Shown: positions 23,809 through 33,817, counted from the first letter of the stretch. The stretch is 33,871 nt of DNA from Bacteroidota bacterium (GCA_947451105.1 CANFXY010000015.1:1-33871), one strand, 5' to 3'. Numbers and translations are program-made. The notes: generated by a model not told the origin, from the letters alone.

Positions 23809-26193
23809 ATGGCACAAGACAAACAAAACATGGATTTTGAAGCTTTTAAAGCTGAGGTATTAAGCGATTATAAACTGGTTTTTGAAAGCCGTCAGGCAAG
23901 TTTATTGGGCAGAAAAGAAGTATTAACGGGAAAGGCCAAGTTTGGAATTTTCGGTGATGGTAAAGAAGTGGCCCAAATTGCAATGGCTAAAGCCTTTAAA
24001 AAGGGTGACACAAGAAGTGGATACTACCGCGATCAAACCTTTATGTTTGCCACAGGTATGAACACTATACAACAATTCTTTGCCCAATTGTATGCCCATA
24101 CCGATGTAGATGCTGAGCCTAATAGTGCCGGCAGAAGTATGAATGGCCATTTTGGATCCAGACAATTGGATAACAATGGGAATTGGCTTCCACAAACCGA
24201 CCGTTTTAATTCATCTTCAGATATTTCTCCAACTGCAGGACAAATGCCAAGGTTGTTAGGCCTAGCATTGGCCTCAAAATTATATAGACAGAATACCGAC
24301 TTACACCAATTCACTGATTTTTCACAACAAGGTAATGAGGTGGCATTTGGAACGATTGGAAATGCCAGTACCAGCGAGGGTGGATTTTGGGAGGTTATCA
24401 ATGCTGCTGGGGTTTTGCAAGTTCCAATGGCGATGAGTGTTTGGGACGATGGATATGGTATATCCGTACCTGCAAAATATCAAACTACTAAAGAAAATAT
24501 CAGCACTCTTTTGAAAGGCTTTCAAAGTGGGTCTGATGGATTAGGCGTTGATATATATAATGCCAAGGGATGGGACTACCCTGAGTTGTGTAAGGTTTAT
24601 CAAGAGGCAATAGAACATTGCAGATCATTGCATAGACCGGTTTTAATTCATATCAATGAGGTTACCCAACCTCAAGGGCATAGTACCTCAGGTTCGCATG
24701 AGAGATACAAGTCAAAAGAAAGACTTCAATGGGAATTAGATTTTGACTGTGTTAAAAAAATGCGCGAATGGATTGAGGAAAATAAATTGGCAAGTGCTTC
24801 AGAATTAGATAAAATTGAAAACGAAGCAATCGATTATGTGAATAATTGTAAAAAGAATGCTTGGGAAGCTTTTTTAGCGCCAATGAAGAAGGATTTGGCG
24901 GAAACGTTAGAATTGCTCTCCAAAATTTCTCATCCTTCAGCTGAAGAAGCCATTAAAACGCTAAAGTCTACAAAAGATGCTATTAGAAAAGATCTAGGCA
25001 TGGCAATTCAGAAGGTTCTAATTGCAACAATTTCTAGTAATGTTGAGGGCAGAACCCAATTAAAAGATTATTATGAAGTATTTATAAAGGATAATTATGA
25101 CAGATACTCTTCTCATTTACATAGTGAATCAAATTCAAGTGTTGATTCATTTGCTGAAATTAAAGCTGAATATGCAGAAGAAAAATTAGTAGATGGTAGA
25201 GAAGTGGTTTTAGCTTGTTTTGATGCTGCTTTGGCGCGCGATCCTCGAGTATTCGCTTTTGGAGAAGATGTTGGAACTATTGGAGATGTAAACCAAGGAT
25301 TTGCGGGTATGCAAGAAAAGTATGGAGAGATTAGAGTTTCAGATACTGGCATTCGTGAGTTAAGTATAATAGGACAGGGGATAGGCGCTTCATTGAGGGG
25401 ACTTAGACCTATAGCAGAAATACAATATTTAGATTACTTGCTGTATGCACTTCAAATAATGAGTGATGATATAGCGACGTTACAGTATAGGACAAGAGGC
25501 GGTCAGAAGGCGCCTATTATTATAAGAACCCGCGGGCATAGATTAGAGGGTATTTGGCATAGTGGATCTCCTATGGGTATGATTATTCATGCTGTAAGGG
25601 GTATGCACGTATGTGTTCCAAGAAATATGACGCAAGCAGCAGGTATGTATAATTTACTTTTGAAGGCTGATGAACCTGCTCTAGTAATAGAATGTCTTAA
25701 TGGATATAGATTGAAAGAAAATATGCCAAGTAATATTGGTGAATTTACAGTTCCATTGGGCGTTCCGGAAATACTATGCTCGGGAAGTGATGTTACCATA
25801 GTTGGTTATGGAAGTACGCTTCGTGTCATTCAAGACGCTATAAAGAAACTTGAAGAAATTGGCATTAGCTGCGAGTTAATAGACGTTCAGACTTTATTGC
25901 CTTTTGATACCAATCATAAAATAGTTGAATCAATTAAGAAAACGAACAAAGTTGTATTTATTGATGAGGATGTTCCAGGGGGCGCAACTTCATATATGAT
26001 GCAAAAGGTATTGGAAGAACAAGACGCTTATCTTTATCTTGATGCCAAGCCTATAACGATAACATCTAAGGCGCATAGACCAGCATATGGAACGGATGGA
26101 GATTATTTCTCAAAACCAAATGCAGAGGAAATCTTTATTCGTATTTATGAGTTGATGAATGAATATAACCCAAGCAAGTATTCTAGTTTCTAA
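23809..26193 (+). CDS. Fused E1 alpha/beta 2-oxoacid dehydrogenase (thiamine-diphosphate)
   Basis: About 794 residues. ATGs at 23797, 23809 and 23830 are possible; 23809 (MAQDKQNMDFEAFKAEVL) leaves a short leader after the predicted transcript start. The N-terminal half is E1 alpha (GIFGDGKEVAQIAMAKAF, SGYYRDQTFMFATG, SADISPTAGQMPRLLG-like SDISPTAGQMPRLLG). Its cofactor motif is unusual, GTIGNASTSEGGFWEVINAAG then SVWDDGYGIS, with G184-N185 where GDG is typical. The C-terminal half, from about residue 460, is E1 beta (GREVVLACFDAALARDPRVFAFGEDVG, RVSDTGIRELSIIGQGIGA, EGIWHSGSP, and VDVQTLLPFDT-like IDVQTLLPFDT). The fusion is that of branched-chain or related 2-oxoacid dehydrogenases in Bacteroidota; E2 and E3 are not in this window, so substrate is uncertain. 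It converges on the next gene with 5 nt between stops. Confidence 0.88.
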   Translation: MAQDKQNMDFEAFKAEVLSDYKLVFESRQASLLGRKEVLTGKAKFGIFGDGKEVAQIAMAKAFKKGDTRSGYYRDQTFMFATGMNTIQQFFAQLYAHTDVDAEPNSAGRSMNGHFGSRQLDNNGNWLPQTDRFNSSSDISPTAGQMPRLLGLALASKLYRQNTDLHQFTDFSQQGNEVAFGTIGNASTSEGGFWEVINAAGVLQVPMAMSVWDDGYGISVPAKYQTTKENISTLLKGFQSGSDGLGVDIYNAKGWDYPELCKVYQEAIEHCRSLHRPVLIHINEVTQPQGHSTSGSHERYKSKERLQWELDFDCVKKMREWIEENKLASASELDKIENEAIDYVNNCKKNAWEAFLAPMKKDLAETLELLSKISHPSAEEAIKTLKSTKDAIRKDLGMAIQKVLIATISSNVEGRTQLKDYYEVFIKDNYDRYSSHLHSESNSSVDSFAEIKAEYAEEKLVDGREVVLACFDAALARDPRVFAFGEDVGTIGDVNQGFAGMQEKYGEIRVSDTGIRELSIIGQGIGASLRGLRPIAEIQYLDYLLYALQIMSDDIATLQYRTRGGQKAPIIIRTRGHRLEGIWHSGSPMGMIIHAVRGMHVCVPRNMTQAAGMYNLLLKADEPALVIECLNGYRLKENMPSNIGEFTVPLGVPEILCSGSDVTIVGYGSTLRVIQDAIKKLEEIGISCELIDVQTLLPFDTNHKIVESIKKTNKVVFIDEDVPGGATSYMMQKVLEEQDAYLYLDAKPITITSKAHRPAYGTDGDYFSKPNAEEIFIRIYELMNEYNPSKYSSF

Positions 26194-26198
26194 TTAAA

Positions 26199-27251
26199 CT
26201 AAAATTCTTCTTCTTCGCTTGTTTCGCTTAGTTTAATTACGCGCTTTTTGGTGTATTTGTTTCTAATGAAAATATATACACCACAAAGTGTAACGGTGAA
26301 AATAAACAAGATACTTAGTTGTGCCGATAGTCGTCCTTGCAGCGGAAGCGCTATAACAATGATGGATACCAAGGCTTGCAGTGAAGCATAAATCATTGCA
26401 ATATTTACATGTTTATATTTGCCAACGTGAACCAGTTTTTTGAATAAGAAATCGCGGTGTGGAACAAATATATTTTCCCTTAATAACAGCTTGAAAATAA
26501 CAGTTAGCCCAGCATCTATTCCAAATACAGAGAACAATAAAAGATATGCGAAATTGCCGGTCTTAAAAATTAAATTCATCATTAAATAAAGGATAATAAA
26601 AGCAAGCGTAATACTTCCTGTGTCACCAGCAAACACAATTGCCTTCCGCCTTAAATTTAAGCCTAGGAAGATAGAAATTCCAATTATATAAGTATATAAG
26701 AATTCATTTTTGATAAATGTAATTTCGTTGCCTTGTAAATCTACAGAATTGGAATTTAACCACAGGAAACTTAGCATTATAACGAGCGTAGTTAAGCCCA
26801 ACATGCCATTTATGCCATCCATGAAATTGAATGCGTTTAAAACCCCTATACCTAAAATAACAATTGCAATAATCAAAGGCCATTTTTCAATTAATACATA
26901 ACTAAAAGGCAGTTCTATAGCCATTAATACCAATGCAAAGATTTGAAAAATTAGTCGAATGAAATGTTTGATGAAAAATAAATCATCCATAAAACTCACC
27001 ATTCCAATTAAGAGCAATCCAATAATAAAATAACCCTTTAACGTATAAGGAAATGCAATGCTGTATACCAAAAGACCAAACAAAACAAAAATCCCAAAGC
27101 CTGTTATAGTTCTATTTACGTGGGAACTTCTTCCAACAGGGTGGTCATATATTTTATAGAAATGCGCAATCTTTATATACATCAAAGTGAATATAATAAA
27201 GCACACAGGTGCAATCAAATAGTAATAAAATTCGAGTGCTGTTTTATTCAT
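26199..27251 (-). CDS. Polyprenyl-phosphate sugar-1-phosphate transferase (WecA/MraY family)
   Basis: 350 residues with about ten hydrophobic segments. It should move a sugar-1-phosphate (GlcNAc or another HexNAc) from a UDP-sugar to undecaprenyl phosphate, the first step of a lipid-linked glycan. Family signatures are present: HPVGRSSHVNRTITGFG at the N-terminus, the acidic pair D89-D90 in VSFMDDLFF, LNAFNFMDGINGM (N139...D145-G146), FAGDTGS (D210) and PHRDFLFKKLVHVGK (the region of the HxH-type motif). WecA-like is preferred over MraY because it is outside a cell-wall cluster and lacks the MraY insertion. The Glu-rich tail (SETSEEEEF) is cytoplasmic. Its ATG overlaps the acyl-CoA synthetase gene by 8 nt, so the two are translationally coupled. 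Confidence 0.9.
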   Translation of the reverse strand: MNKTALEFYYYLIAPVCFIIFTLMYIKIAHFYKIYDHPVGRSSHVNRTITGFGIFVLFGLLVYSIAFPYTLKGYFIIGLLLIGMVSFMDDLFFIKHFIRLIFQIFALVLMAIELPFSYVLIEKWPLIIAIVILGIGVLNAFNFMDGINGMLGLTTLVIMLSFLWLNSNSVDLQGNEITFIKNEFLYTYIIGISIFLGLNLRRKAIVFAGDTGSITLAFIILYLMMNLIFKTGNFAYLLLFSVFGIDAGLTVIFKLLLRENIFVPHRDFLFKKLVHVGKYKHVNIAMIYASLQALVSIIVIALPLQGRLSAQLSILFIFTVTLCGVYIFIRNKYTKKRVIKLSETSEEEEF

Positions 27252-29121
27252 ACATTTTTTCTATCCAAATTTTATAGCGTTCTTCTATCACTTTTCTTTT
27301 CTGCTTCAAAGTTACGGTCAATTCTCCAGTATCTACAGTGAAAGGTTTGCGTTTTACAACAAAATCTCTAATTCTTGCATAATTGGACAATGATTGAGAT
27401 AATTTTTTAATGTCTTCTTGAATCCAATTCTTGATTTTTTCATCCTCAATAACATCTGCCTCATCCTCGAAAAATTGTTTATTGAAACCAAAAAAATCTT
27501 TCAAATGTTCCTCTTTAGGGATAACGATAGCCGTTACAAATTCTTTCTTGTCACCAATAATAAAAATTTGTTCTATTTTCTCACTTTGTAAATAGGTGTT
27601 TTCAATTGGGGTCGGGTAAATATTCTTGCCTAAACTGGTTTTGAGCATGTTTTTATATCTATCCGTTATCTTTAAATAACCCTTTTCAAATTTACCAATA
27701 TCACCTGTGTGAAACCACCCTTCTGAATCCATAACCAAAGCTGTTTCGCTTGGATTGTTGTAGTATCCCAACATGATGTTCGGGCCTTTGCATAATATCT
27801 CTCCTTCGGCGCTTTCGAAATCAGGTTTAAAGCTGTCGTAGGTTTGAATGGTGATTAATTGTTTGGTTTCTATATCCTGAATTGCAACCTGCTGCCTAGG
27901 GGCAACGCGGCCGCTTGTTCCATGGATTTGTCGATCAAACTCGTTTACAGTTACGAATGGGGATGTTTCGGTTAATCCGAAACCTTGCTGGCATCTAATT
28001 CCTATATTTCCAAAGAACTCGCCTACATGCTGTGGAAGAGCTCCACCACCTGACACCAGAAGTTTTAACTTACCTCCAAGTTTTGCTTTAATTTTACTAA
28101 ATACTAATTTTTCAGCCAACTTGAGCTGCATTGACAATAATGGACCAATAGATTTTTTATCTTCTTTTTTAAGTCTATACTGCTCTCCTACACTAAGACT
28201 CCATAAAAATATTTTTGCCGCAATACCACCTTTAGCAAGAGCGTTTCCTTTAATTCTAGCCTCAAGTCTTTCTAACAATCTCGGAACACATGTCATGATG
28301 CTAGGTGTAGCCTCTGTGAAATTTTGAGAAATCTTTTCAATGCTTTCAGCAAATGCAATTTGAGCGCCAATGAAGGTAGGCAGATAATATCCCGCCATAC
28401 GCTCATAAACATGACTCAATGGTAAGAATGAAAGAAATCTATCCTCACTATTCACAGACGGACAGAGGTCTTTTGCATCATAACAATTGCTCATAAAGTT
28501 ATAATGGCTCAACATAGTGCCTTTAGGAACACCTGTTGTACCGCTGGTGTATATAAGCGCTGCTAAATCATTGTGTTGAATGGTAGGCAGAATTTTATTG
28601 ATTTCGGACTCTAAACCAGGCCACAATTCTTCACCTTTTATTTTTACTTTTTCAATAGAAATGATTTTTTCACTTTCGCTATTGGATTCAAATGTTGTGA
28701 ATACCTTTTGAATTTTTGGACATTGGGTTTCTACTTTTTGAAATTTCTTTAACAAAAAAGGATTGCCAATCAAAACGGCAATACTCTCACTGTCATTTAG
28801 AATAAAGGCAGTTTCATCAGGTGTTAGAGTCGGGTATATAGAAACGTTTACTGCTCCTAATTTTTGAAGCGCTTGGTCAAAATAAATGAATTCAGGACAG
28901 TTGTCTAAAATTATAGAAAGTTTATCTCCTTTTTTTACGCCAATATGGTGAAGATAAGCAGCCCATTTATTAATATTTTCAATCGTTTCCTTGTAGGTAA
29001 TGTTTTTATATTCGTTTCCTACTTTCTCCATTAAAAATACATGTTCTGGTTTGTGTATTTTAAATGCAGAGTTTAATAGAAATTCGTGAAGCGATCCAAA
29101 ATCAGGGTCTTTTATTTCCAT
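27244..29121 (-). CDS. Long-chain acyl-CoA synthetase (AMP-forming)
   Basis: 625 residues of the ANL superfamily. It activates a fatty acid with ATP to the acyl-adenylate and then the CoA ester. Motifs in order are the P-loop YTSGTTGVPKG (191-201), SFLPLSHVYERMAGYY, VSGGGALP, GFGLTETSPF, GWFHTGDIG, TDRYKNMLKTSLGKNIYPTPIE and the C-terminal TGELTVTLKQKRKVIEERY with the catalytic-type Lys. The full pattern is that of membrane-associated long-chain synthetases (FadD15/LACS type) common in Bacteroidota. It begins 2 nt after the glycosyltransferase stop and overlaps the sugar-phosphate transferase, so it belongs to a three-gene operon of membrane lipid and glycan genes; whether its product feeds glycolipid synthesis is inference. 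Confidence 0.93.
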   Translation of the reverse strand: MEIKDPDFGSLHEFLLNSAFKIHKPEHVFLMEKVGNEYKNITYKETIENINKWAAYLHHIGVKKGDKLSIILDNCPEFIYFDQALQKLGAVNVSIYPTLTPDETAFILNDSESIAVLIGNPFLLKKFQKVETQCPKIQKVFTTFESNSESEKIISIEKVKIKGEELWPGLESEINKILPTIQHNDLAALIYTSGTTGVPKGTMLSHYNFMSNCYDAKDLCPSVNSEDRFLSFLPLSHVYERMAGYYLPTFIGAQIAFAESIEKISQNFTEATPSIMTCVPRLLERLEARIKGNALAKGGIAAKIFLWSLSVGEQYRLKKEDKKSIGPLLSMQLKLAEKLVFSKIKAKLGGKLKLLVSGGGALPQHVGEFFGNIGIRCQQGFGLTETSPFVTVNEFDRQIHGTSGRVAPRQQVAIQDIETKQLITIQTYDSFKPDFESAEGEILCKGPNIMLGYYNNPSETALVMDSEGWFHTGDIGKFEKGYLKITDRYKNMLKTSLGKNIYPTPIENTYLQSEKIEQIFIIGDKKEFVTAIVIPKEEHLKDFFGFNKQFFEDEADVIEDEKIKNWIQEDIKKLSQSLSNYARIRDFVVKRKPFTVDTGELTVTLKQKRKVIEERYKIWIEKMYE

Positions 29122-29123
29122 AC

Positions 29124-31100
29124 TTATAGACTATTTAATGTTGCGAAGTTATTCGAAAAAAAGACTTTTACAAGACAATTTAAGTCATTCTGCCAATGGT
29201 AATTTAAAGCATAATTGAAATTGATACCAGAAATTAGCTGAGCGTCTAATTTTCTATTACTTAACTCTTGACCTATGCTAAATACCCCCTGAGGGATTTT
29301 TGGTAAAATATCTTGGTTTTGTTCTCCATGATAGGATACCCAAGTCATTTTACCTAAGAAACACCTGCGCCAGTTCCGAATAATTAACATTAAAAATTTA
29401 GGTTTAAATATTAAAATTGGAATTATAAATATAAAAACCGCACACATAATTAAATCCAAATATCGCTTCTTTTTTTGAACCTCTTTGCTGCTAAGCGCCG
29501 GGTCAATGTTTACACTGTAAAATTCGCCCGTAGTGTTTTTGGAGTTGCTCCCAATAATGTGAGCGCCCATTTCAGGCATGATTTTATATTTTATGCCTTT
29601 TGCATTGGTTTGCCCCATTATATCCATGATTTCCGCACTTGATATATCTTTTGAACAGAAAACAATTTCATTTGCCTTATAAATCTCTATAAGCAGTGAT
29701 AAGTTTTTTATACTTCCAACCCAATCGCCTTTGGCACTCTCATTTTGGGGTTTGATAAAGCCTAATAATTTAAATCTGTTAGGATAGTTTAGTAAGATGT
29801 TTTTAACGCGTTCGCACTCATCTTTATTTCCTACAATTAACACCTGAGACATCTGACTGGCGGATGTGTCAAAATGCTTGAATTTAATAAAGTGGTATAC
29901 AATTCGAATAAAAACGCAGGCAAGTAAACTCCATGTAGATCCAAGTAATATTAATGCTCTGGAAAATCTTAAATTTTCTGGCAATAAGGCATAAATAGCA
30001 AGTAAAATGAAACTTCCTAAGAAAACACCTTTGATTGTCTTGCCTAATTTAAAGGGCTCTTTGTATCCACCTAAAATATAAATTCCACTCAGCCACATTA
30101 AAATATAAATCGGGACATGCACTTTTAAATAAATGGGTGGGTAAAAACCACCAACCACAAATTTATTGTAGATTTCCCAATACCTCATTATTCCGTAATA
30201 CCCTATAAAAATCAACAGAAAGTCAAAAGCAAAAATTTTAAATGCATGAATTGTGCGCATCAATAATGCCAAGGTGGCGCGCGCAAATATTGCCAACTTA
30301 ATGCATAAACTAAACCACCAGCCTTGTTGCTTTGTGAAATGCTTATCTGCAAACTTGGCCATTGCTAGATAAAATATTTTTACATAGTTTACACTGTGCT
30401 TCTTTGTGCTTTCTCCTTTGTAGTGTATGATTGTTGTATCTGCAAAATAGTAGTTGTTATATCCCGCTTTAACAATCCTGTAACTTAAATCAATGTCTTC
30501 ACCGTACATGAAAAATGATTCATCCAATAAGCCCACTTGTTCAAGTACAGACTTTTTTATCATCATAAAAGCACCGCTAAGGATGTCTGCTTTATTGGTT
30601 TCAAACTCATTTAAATAACTTAAATGATAGGCACCAAACCTCTTTGATTTCGGAAATAGTTTGGCCAAACCAGACATTTTGTAAAAGGCTACTGACGGGG
30701 TTGGTAATCCACGCTTAGATTCAGGAAGAAAGTCTCCACGTCCATCAATCATCCTTACCCCTAATGCACCTGCATCTGGAGTATTGTCTAAGAAATGAAC
30801 GGTCTTTGTTAAAGTGTCTTCTGCTACAACTGTATCAGGATTTAGCAAAAGTATATTTCTGCCTTTGGAAATTAGTATGCCTTGGTTATTTGCCTTGCTA
30901 AAACCTGAATTTTCAGTGTTAGCAATTAGAATAACTTCTTTGAATTTTTCACTTACCATGGCGCATGATTCATCTGCAGAATTATTATCTACCACTATGA
31001 CTTCTATCTGAAGATTATGAATCGCCTTATAAACGGATAACAATGTTTGCTCAAGTAAAGCTTTCACATTGTAATTAACTATAATAATTGATAAATCCAT
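29124..31100 (-). CDS. Family 2 glycosyltransferase fused to membrane and sugar-phosphate-transferase-like domains
   Basis: 658 residues in four parts. Residues 1-245 are a GT2 domain: SIIIVNYNVKALL, VVDNNSADES (38-40), LLLNPDTVVAE (NPD 87-89), ILSGAFMMIKKSVLEQVGLLDESFFMYGEDIDLSYR (E201-D202), like rhamnosyltransferases. Residues 265-405 hold about five membrane helices. Residues 417-510 read as a Rossmann-like unit (QVLIVGNKDECERVKNIL, then EIVFCSKDIS) as in the N-terminal half of WcaJ/WbaP-type enzymes. Residues 543-590 (KKKRYLDLIMCAVFIFIIPILIF...KMTWVSYHG) resemble the membrane anchor and W-V-G-Y end of a polyprenyl-phosphate phosphoglycosyltransferase, but its acidic catalytic segment is missing, so this part is probably inactive. 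It leads the operon with the acyl-CoA synthetase and WecA-like genes. No promoter match was found in the 154-nt gap upstream (31101-31254), which shows no gene. Confidence 0.8.
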   Translation of the reverse strand: MDLSIIIVNYNVKALLEQTLLSVYKAIHNLQIEVIVVDNNSADESCAMVSEKFKEVILIANTENSGFSKANNQGILISKGRNILLLNPDTVVAEDTLTKTVHFLDNTPDAGALGVRMIDGRGDFLPESKRGLPTPSVAFYKMSGLAKLFPKSKRFGAYHLSYLNEFETNKADILSGAFMMIKKSVLEQVGLLDESFFMYGEDIDLSYRIVKAGYNNYYFADTTIIHYKGESTKKHSVNYVKIFYLAMAKFADKHFTKQQGWWFSLCIKLAIFARATLALLMRTIHAFKIFAFDFLLIFIGYYGIMRYWEIYNKFVVGGFYPPIYLKVHVPIYILMWLSGIYILGGYKEPFKLGKTIKGVFLGSFILLAIYALLPENLRFSRALILLGSTWSLLACVFIRIVYHFIKFKHFDTSASQMSQVLIVGNKDECERVKNILLNYPNRFKLLGFIKPQNESAKGDWVGSIKNLSLLIEIYKANEIVFCSKDISSAEIMDIMGQTNAKGIKYKIMPEMGAHIIGSNSKNTTGEFYSVNIDPALSSKEVQKKKRYLDLIMCAVFIFIIPILIFKPKFLMLIIRNWRRCFLGKMTWVSYHGEQNQDILPKIPQGVFSIGQELSNRKLDAQLISGINFNYALNYHWQNDLNCLVKVFFSNNFATLNSL

Positions 31101-31254
31101 TTATGACTCTTTGTGCAATTAAATGGCGAAGCTAATAATTTTTTTAATATTCAAGCACATTGATACCAGGAAGAATGGATAATTAATGTTGAATACTTAT
31201 GATTTAACGTGAAATCTATGGCTTGCTTAGGTTTTTTCGCGGCAAATTGCCCCA

Positions 31255-32277
31255 TTATTTAATAAGAAAATCGGCACTCTGTTTCATTACTTTGCCGAAA
31301 ATGTAATCTTGAATTTGAACAACTTCTTTTCCGTTCTCATTGATAAATGCATAGAAGGTTTCAATATCAAATTTCAATGGATTTCCTTGTTCGTCAAATT
31401 GTATGTTAGAATCGCGTTTAATGCCTTTTTTATAGATTCTCAAACTGCATAATTTGTCTTTTTTATCCCAAACTTTAATTAGCAATATTGGCTTAGTCTT
31501 GTAAATAGAGTCAATTTGTGCAGCAGTTAAATCAATTGGAAAACCTTCAAAAGATAAGTTCTCCCATAATTTTAAATACGTTTTTAAATGGTTTAAATTA
31601 ACTTCGATATTGTTTTTTAGCAGAATATTTTCTGAATATAAAAGTGGTTCAGATCCTGAATTGTCAATGCTAAAAGATGATTTATTGTTTTCAAACCAAT
31701 TCAGTTCAATTTTTTTAATTTCTGAGTCTTTAAGCGCGAAAATATTTTTACTTCTCCAACCATCTTTCTTAGTGAAAAATCTTGCGTTTAAAAAGCCATT
31801 GAAACCTGGAATATGACAAACATAAGGCTCTTGGCCATTTTCCATCATAAAATAAGTGCCCATCTCATCACTTGTATTGCCACCTACATAAAATACTTTC
31901 GATAGATTGCCGTTTTCATAAATTTCAACCTTAGTGCCATTAAGTGCTAGGTCTTTCTTAACTGGGTTGATTTCATGTTTTGAAACTGGTCTTTTCACAC
32001 GTATTTTTTTTAATCCATCAAATAAGATTTCAAGTTGATAATTGCTGGCAACAAAGCTGTCATTAACAGTCCAATTTTCTTTGTCTTTTTTAGTTAATAA
32101 GACATATTCTTTGGTGAATTTGTTGCTTAAAAAAACTTTGTCAATTTTATCTGTTGATTTAAATTCAAATTCTCTTTCATCATTTGAAAGTGTATTGCCA
32201 TTGTCTCTTCTCAAGAAGAAAAATAACAGTAAAATGGCAATAATAGAGCCAAGTAGAATGATGGTTTTCTTATTCAT
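31255..32277 (-). CDS. DUF4340-like membrane-anchored protein
   Basis: 340 residues. An N-terminal membrane anchor (KTIILLGSIIAILLLFFFLRR, residues 4-24) without cleavage site is followed by a periplasmic-looking beta-rich domain. Segments such as DKVFLSNKFTKEYVLLTKKDKENWTVND, VFYVGGNTSDEMGTYFMMENGQEPYVCHIPGFNGFLNARFF and WRSKNIFALKDSEIKKIEL are the pattern I associate with the DUF4340 family, which in other genomes often accompanies ABC-transporter or gliding-type components; those genes are absent here. Function is unknown. It starts 49 nt after guaB on the same strand and has no clear -7 element of its own, so it may be co-transcribed with guaB. Confidence 0.75.
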   Translation of the reverse strand: MNKKTIILLGSIIAILLLFFFLRRDNGNTLSNDEREFEFKSTDKIDKVFLSNKFTKEYVLLTKKDKENWTVNDSFVASNYQLEILFDGLKKIRVKRPVSKHEINPVKKDLALNGTKVEIYENGNLSKVFYVGGNTSDEMGTYFMMENGQEPYVCHIPGFNGFLNARFFTKKDGWRSKNIFALKDSEIKKIELNWFENNKSSFSIDNSGSEPLLYSENILLKNNIEVNLNHLKTYLKLWENLSFEGFPIDLTAAQIDSIYKTKPILLIKVWDKKDKLCSLRIYKKGIKRDSNIQFDEQGNPLKFDIETFYAFINENGKEVVQIQDYIFGKVMKQSADFLIK

Positions 32278-32326
32278 AAAATTAACTAATAATAGTTTGA
32301 CAATTCAAACGAGTAGATAGCTGCTG

Positions 32327-33817
32327 TTAACGGCTATAATTTGGCGCCTCTTTAGTTATTTTTATATCGTGGGGATGGCTTTCTTTTATGCCAGCATTAC
32401 TGATTTTAACAAACTGGGCTGTTTGAAGATCTTCAATTGTTGCAGCGCCGCAGTAGCCCATTCCAGCTCTAAGTCCTCCCACATATTGGTATAAAACTTC
32501 TCCTACTTTACCTTTGAAAGGCACAGTTCCAACTATACCTTCTGGCACCAATTTAGAAATTTCTTCTTCGGCATCTTGAAAGTATCTGTCTTTACTTCCT
32601 TCTTTCATGGCTTCAATACTTCCCATACCTCGGTATGACTTAACCATTCGGCCTTCGTATATGCTTGTTTCTCCCGGGCTTTCTTCAGTCCCTGCAAATA
32701 AACTACCTGCCATAATGGTGCTTGCACCTGCAACGATTGCTTTAACTAAGTCGCCACTGTAGCGAATGCCTCCATCAGCGATAATTGGAACACCTGATCC
32801 TTGAATGGCTGCAGCACTGTCCATAACAGCAGATAATTGAGGAACCCCAATTCCAGCTATAATTCTTGTGGTACAAATACTTCCTGGTCCAACACCAACT
32901 TTTATGGCATCTGCTCCAGCTTCTACTAATGCTTTAGCTGCATCACCTGTTGCAACATTGCCAACAATAACATCCAATTTTGGAAATGCTTTTTTGATTT
33001 TTTTAAGTTCAGTAACAACACCTTTTGAGTGGCCGTGTGCGGTATCTAAAGTAATCACATCAACTTCTGCATCTACTAATGCCTTAACTCTTTCAAGCGT
33101 GTCTGCGGTAATTCCGACTGCAGCACCTACCAATAATCTTCCGAAGTTGTCTTTACAAGCTTTTGGATGGCTTTTTACCTTTTGAATATCTTTATAGGTT
33201 ATTAGGCCCATTAATTTGCCTTTCTTATCTACAATTGGAAGCTTTTCAATTTTATGTTTTTGTAATATTGCCTCTGCTTTAACCAAATCAGTTCCAATTT
33301 CACTTGTAACCAAGTTTTTCTTGGTCATAACATCTTTGATTTTTTTGCTGGTGTTCTTTTCAAATCTTAAGTCCCTATTGGTAATGATTCCTATTAATTG
33401 ATGTTTGGCATCGATAATTGGAATTCCACCAATATGATTGTCTTTCATTAATTTTAGGGCATCTTTAAGGGTACCTTCTCCAGTTAAGGTAATTGGATTT
33501 TGAATCATTCCACTCTCACTTCTTTTTACTTTCACAACTTCTTTTGCTTGTTGTGCAATAGTCATGTTCTTGTGGATGATACCAATTCCGCCCTCTCTTG
33601 CCATAGCAATTGCCATGGTGCTGCCGGTTACAGTATCCATTGCAGCAGAAATGATCGGAATATTGATGTAAATATTGCGTGTTAACTTGGTTCTAGTTAC
33701 AACATCTCTTGGCAAGATTTCACTGTAACGCGGTAAAACAAGAACATCGTCAAAAGTTAGGCTGTCGCCTTTAATTTTGTTCGAGAAGTCAATTGGGGAT
33801 TTTTTTGGACTAGCCAT
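32327..33817 (-). CDS. guaB: Inosine-5'-monophosphate dehydrogenase
   Basis: 496 residues from the ATG at 33817 ([15 protein letters not shown]); an upstream frame to 33859 would start before the predicted promoter. GuaB oxidises IMP to XMP with NAD, the committed step of guanine nucleotide synthesis. Visible are the start [21 protein letters not shown], the [20 protein letters not shown] loop, a pair of CBS domains (about 100-225: [22 protein letters not shown] and [20 protein letters not shown]), [10 protein letters not shown], the catalytic loop [20 protein letters not shown] with C315, [11 protein letters not shown], and the mobile flap [19 protein letters not shown]. All catalytic parts are intact. 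Confidence 0.97.
   Translation of the reverse strand: MASPKKSPIDFSNKIKGDSLTFDDVLVLPRYSEILPRDVVTRTKLTRNIYINIPIISAAMDTVTGSTMAIAMAREGGIGIIHKNMTIAQQAKEVVKVKRSESGMIQNPITLTGEGTLKDALKLMKDNHIGGIPIIDAKHQLIGIITNRDLRFEKNTSKKIKDVMTKKNLVTSEIGTDLVKAEAILQKHKIEKLPIVDKKGKLMGLITYKDIQKVKSHPKACKDNFGRLLVGAAVGITADTLERVKALVDAEVDVITLDTAHGHSKGVVTELKKIKKAFPKLDVIVGNVATGDAAKALVEAGADAIKVGVGPGSICTTRIIAGIGVPQLSAVMDSAAAIQGSGVPIIADGGIRYSGDLVKAIVAGASTIMAGSLFAGTEESPGETSIYEGRMVKSYRGMGSIEAMKEGSKDRYFQDAEEEISKLVPEGIVGTVPFKGKVGEVLYQYVGGLRAGMGYCGAATIEDLQTAQFVKISNAGIKESHPHDIKITKEAPNYSR

Noticed and set aside
24033-24401. Open frame of 122 codons on the minus strand inside the E1 gene
   Set aside because: Antisense shadow of a conserved enzyme, with no promoter or recognisable domain.
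31241-31251. GGCAA-A-TTGCC palindrome after the DUF4340-like gene, considered as a terminator
   Set aside because: The stem is only 4-5 bp with a minimal loop, and no T tract follows on the minus strand.
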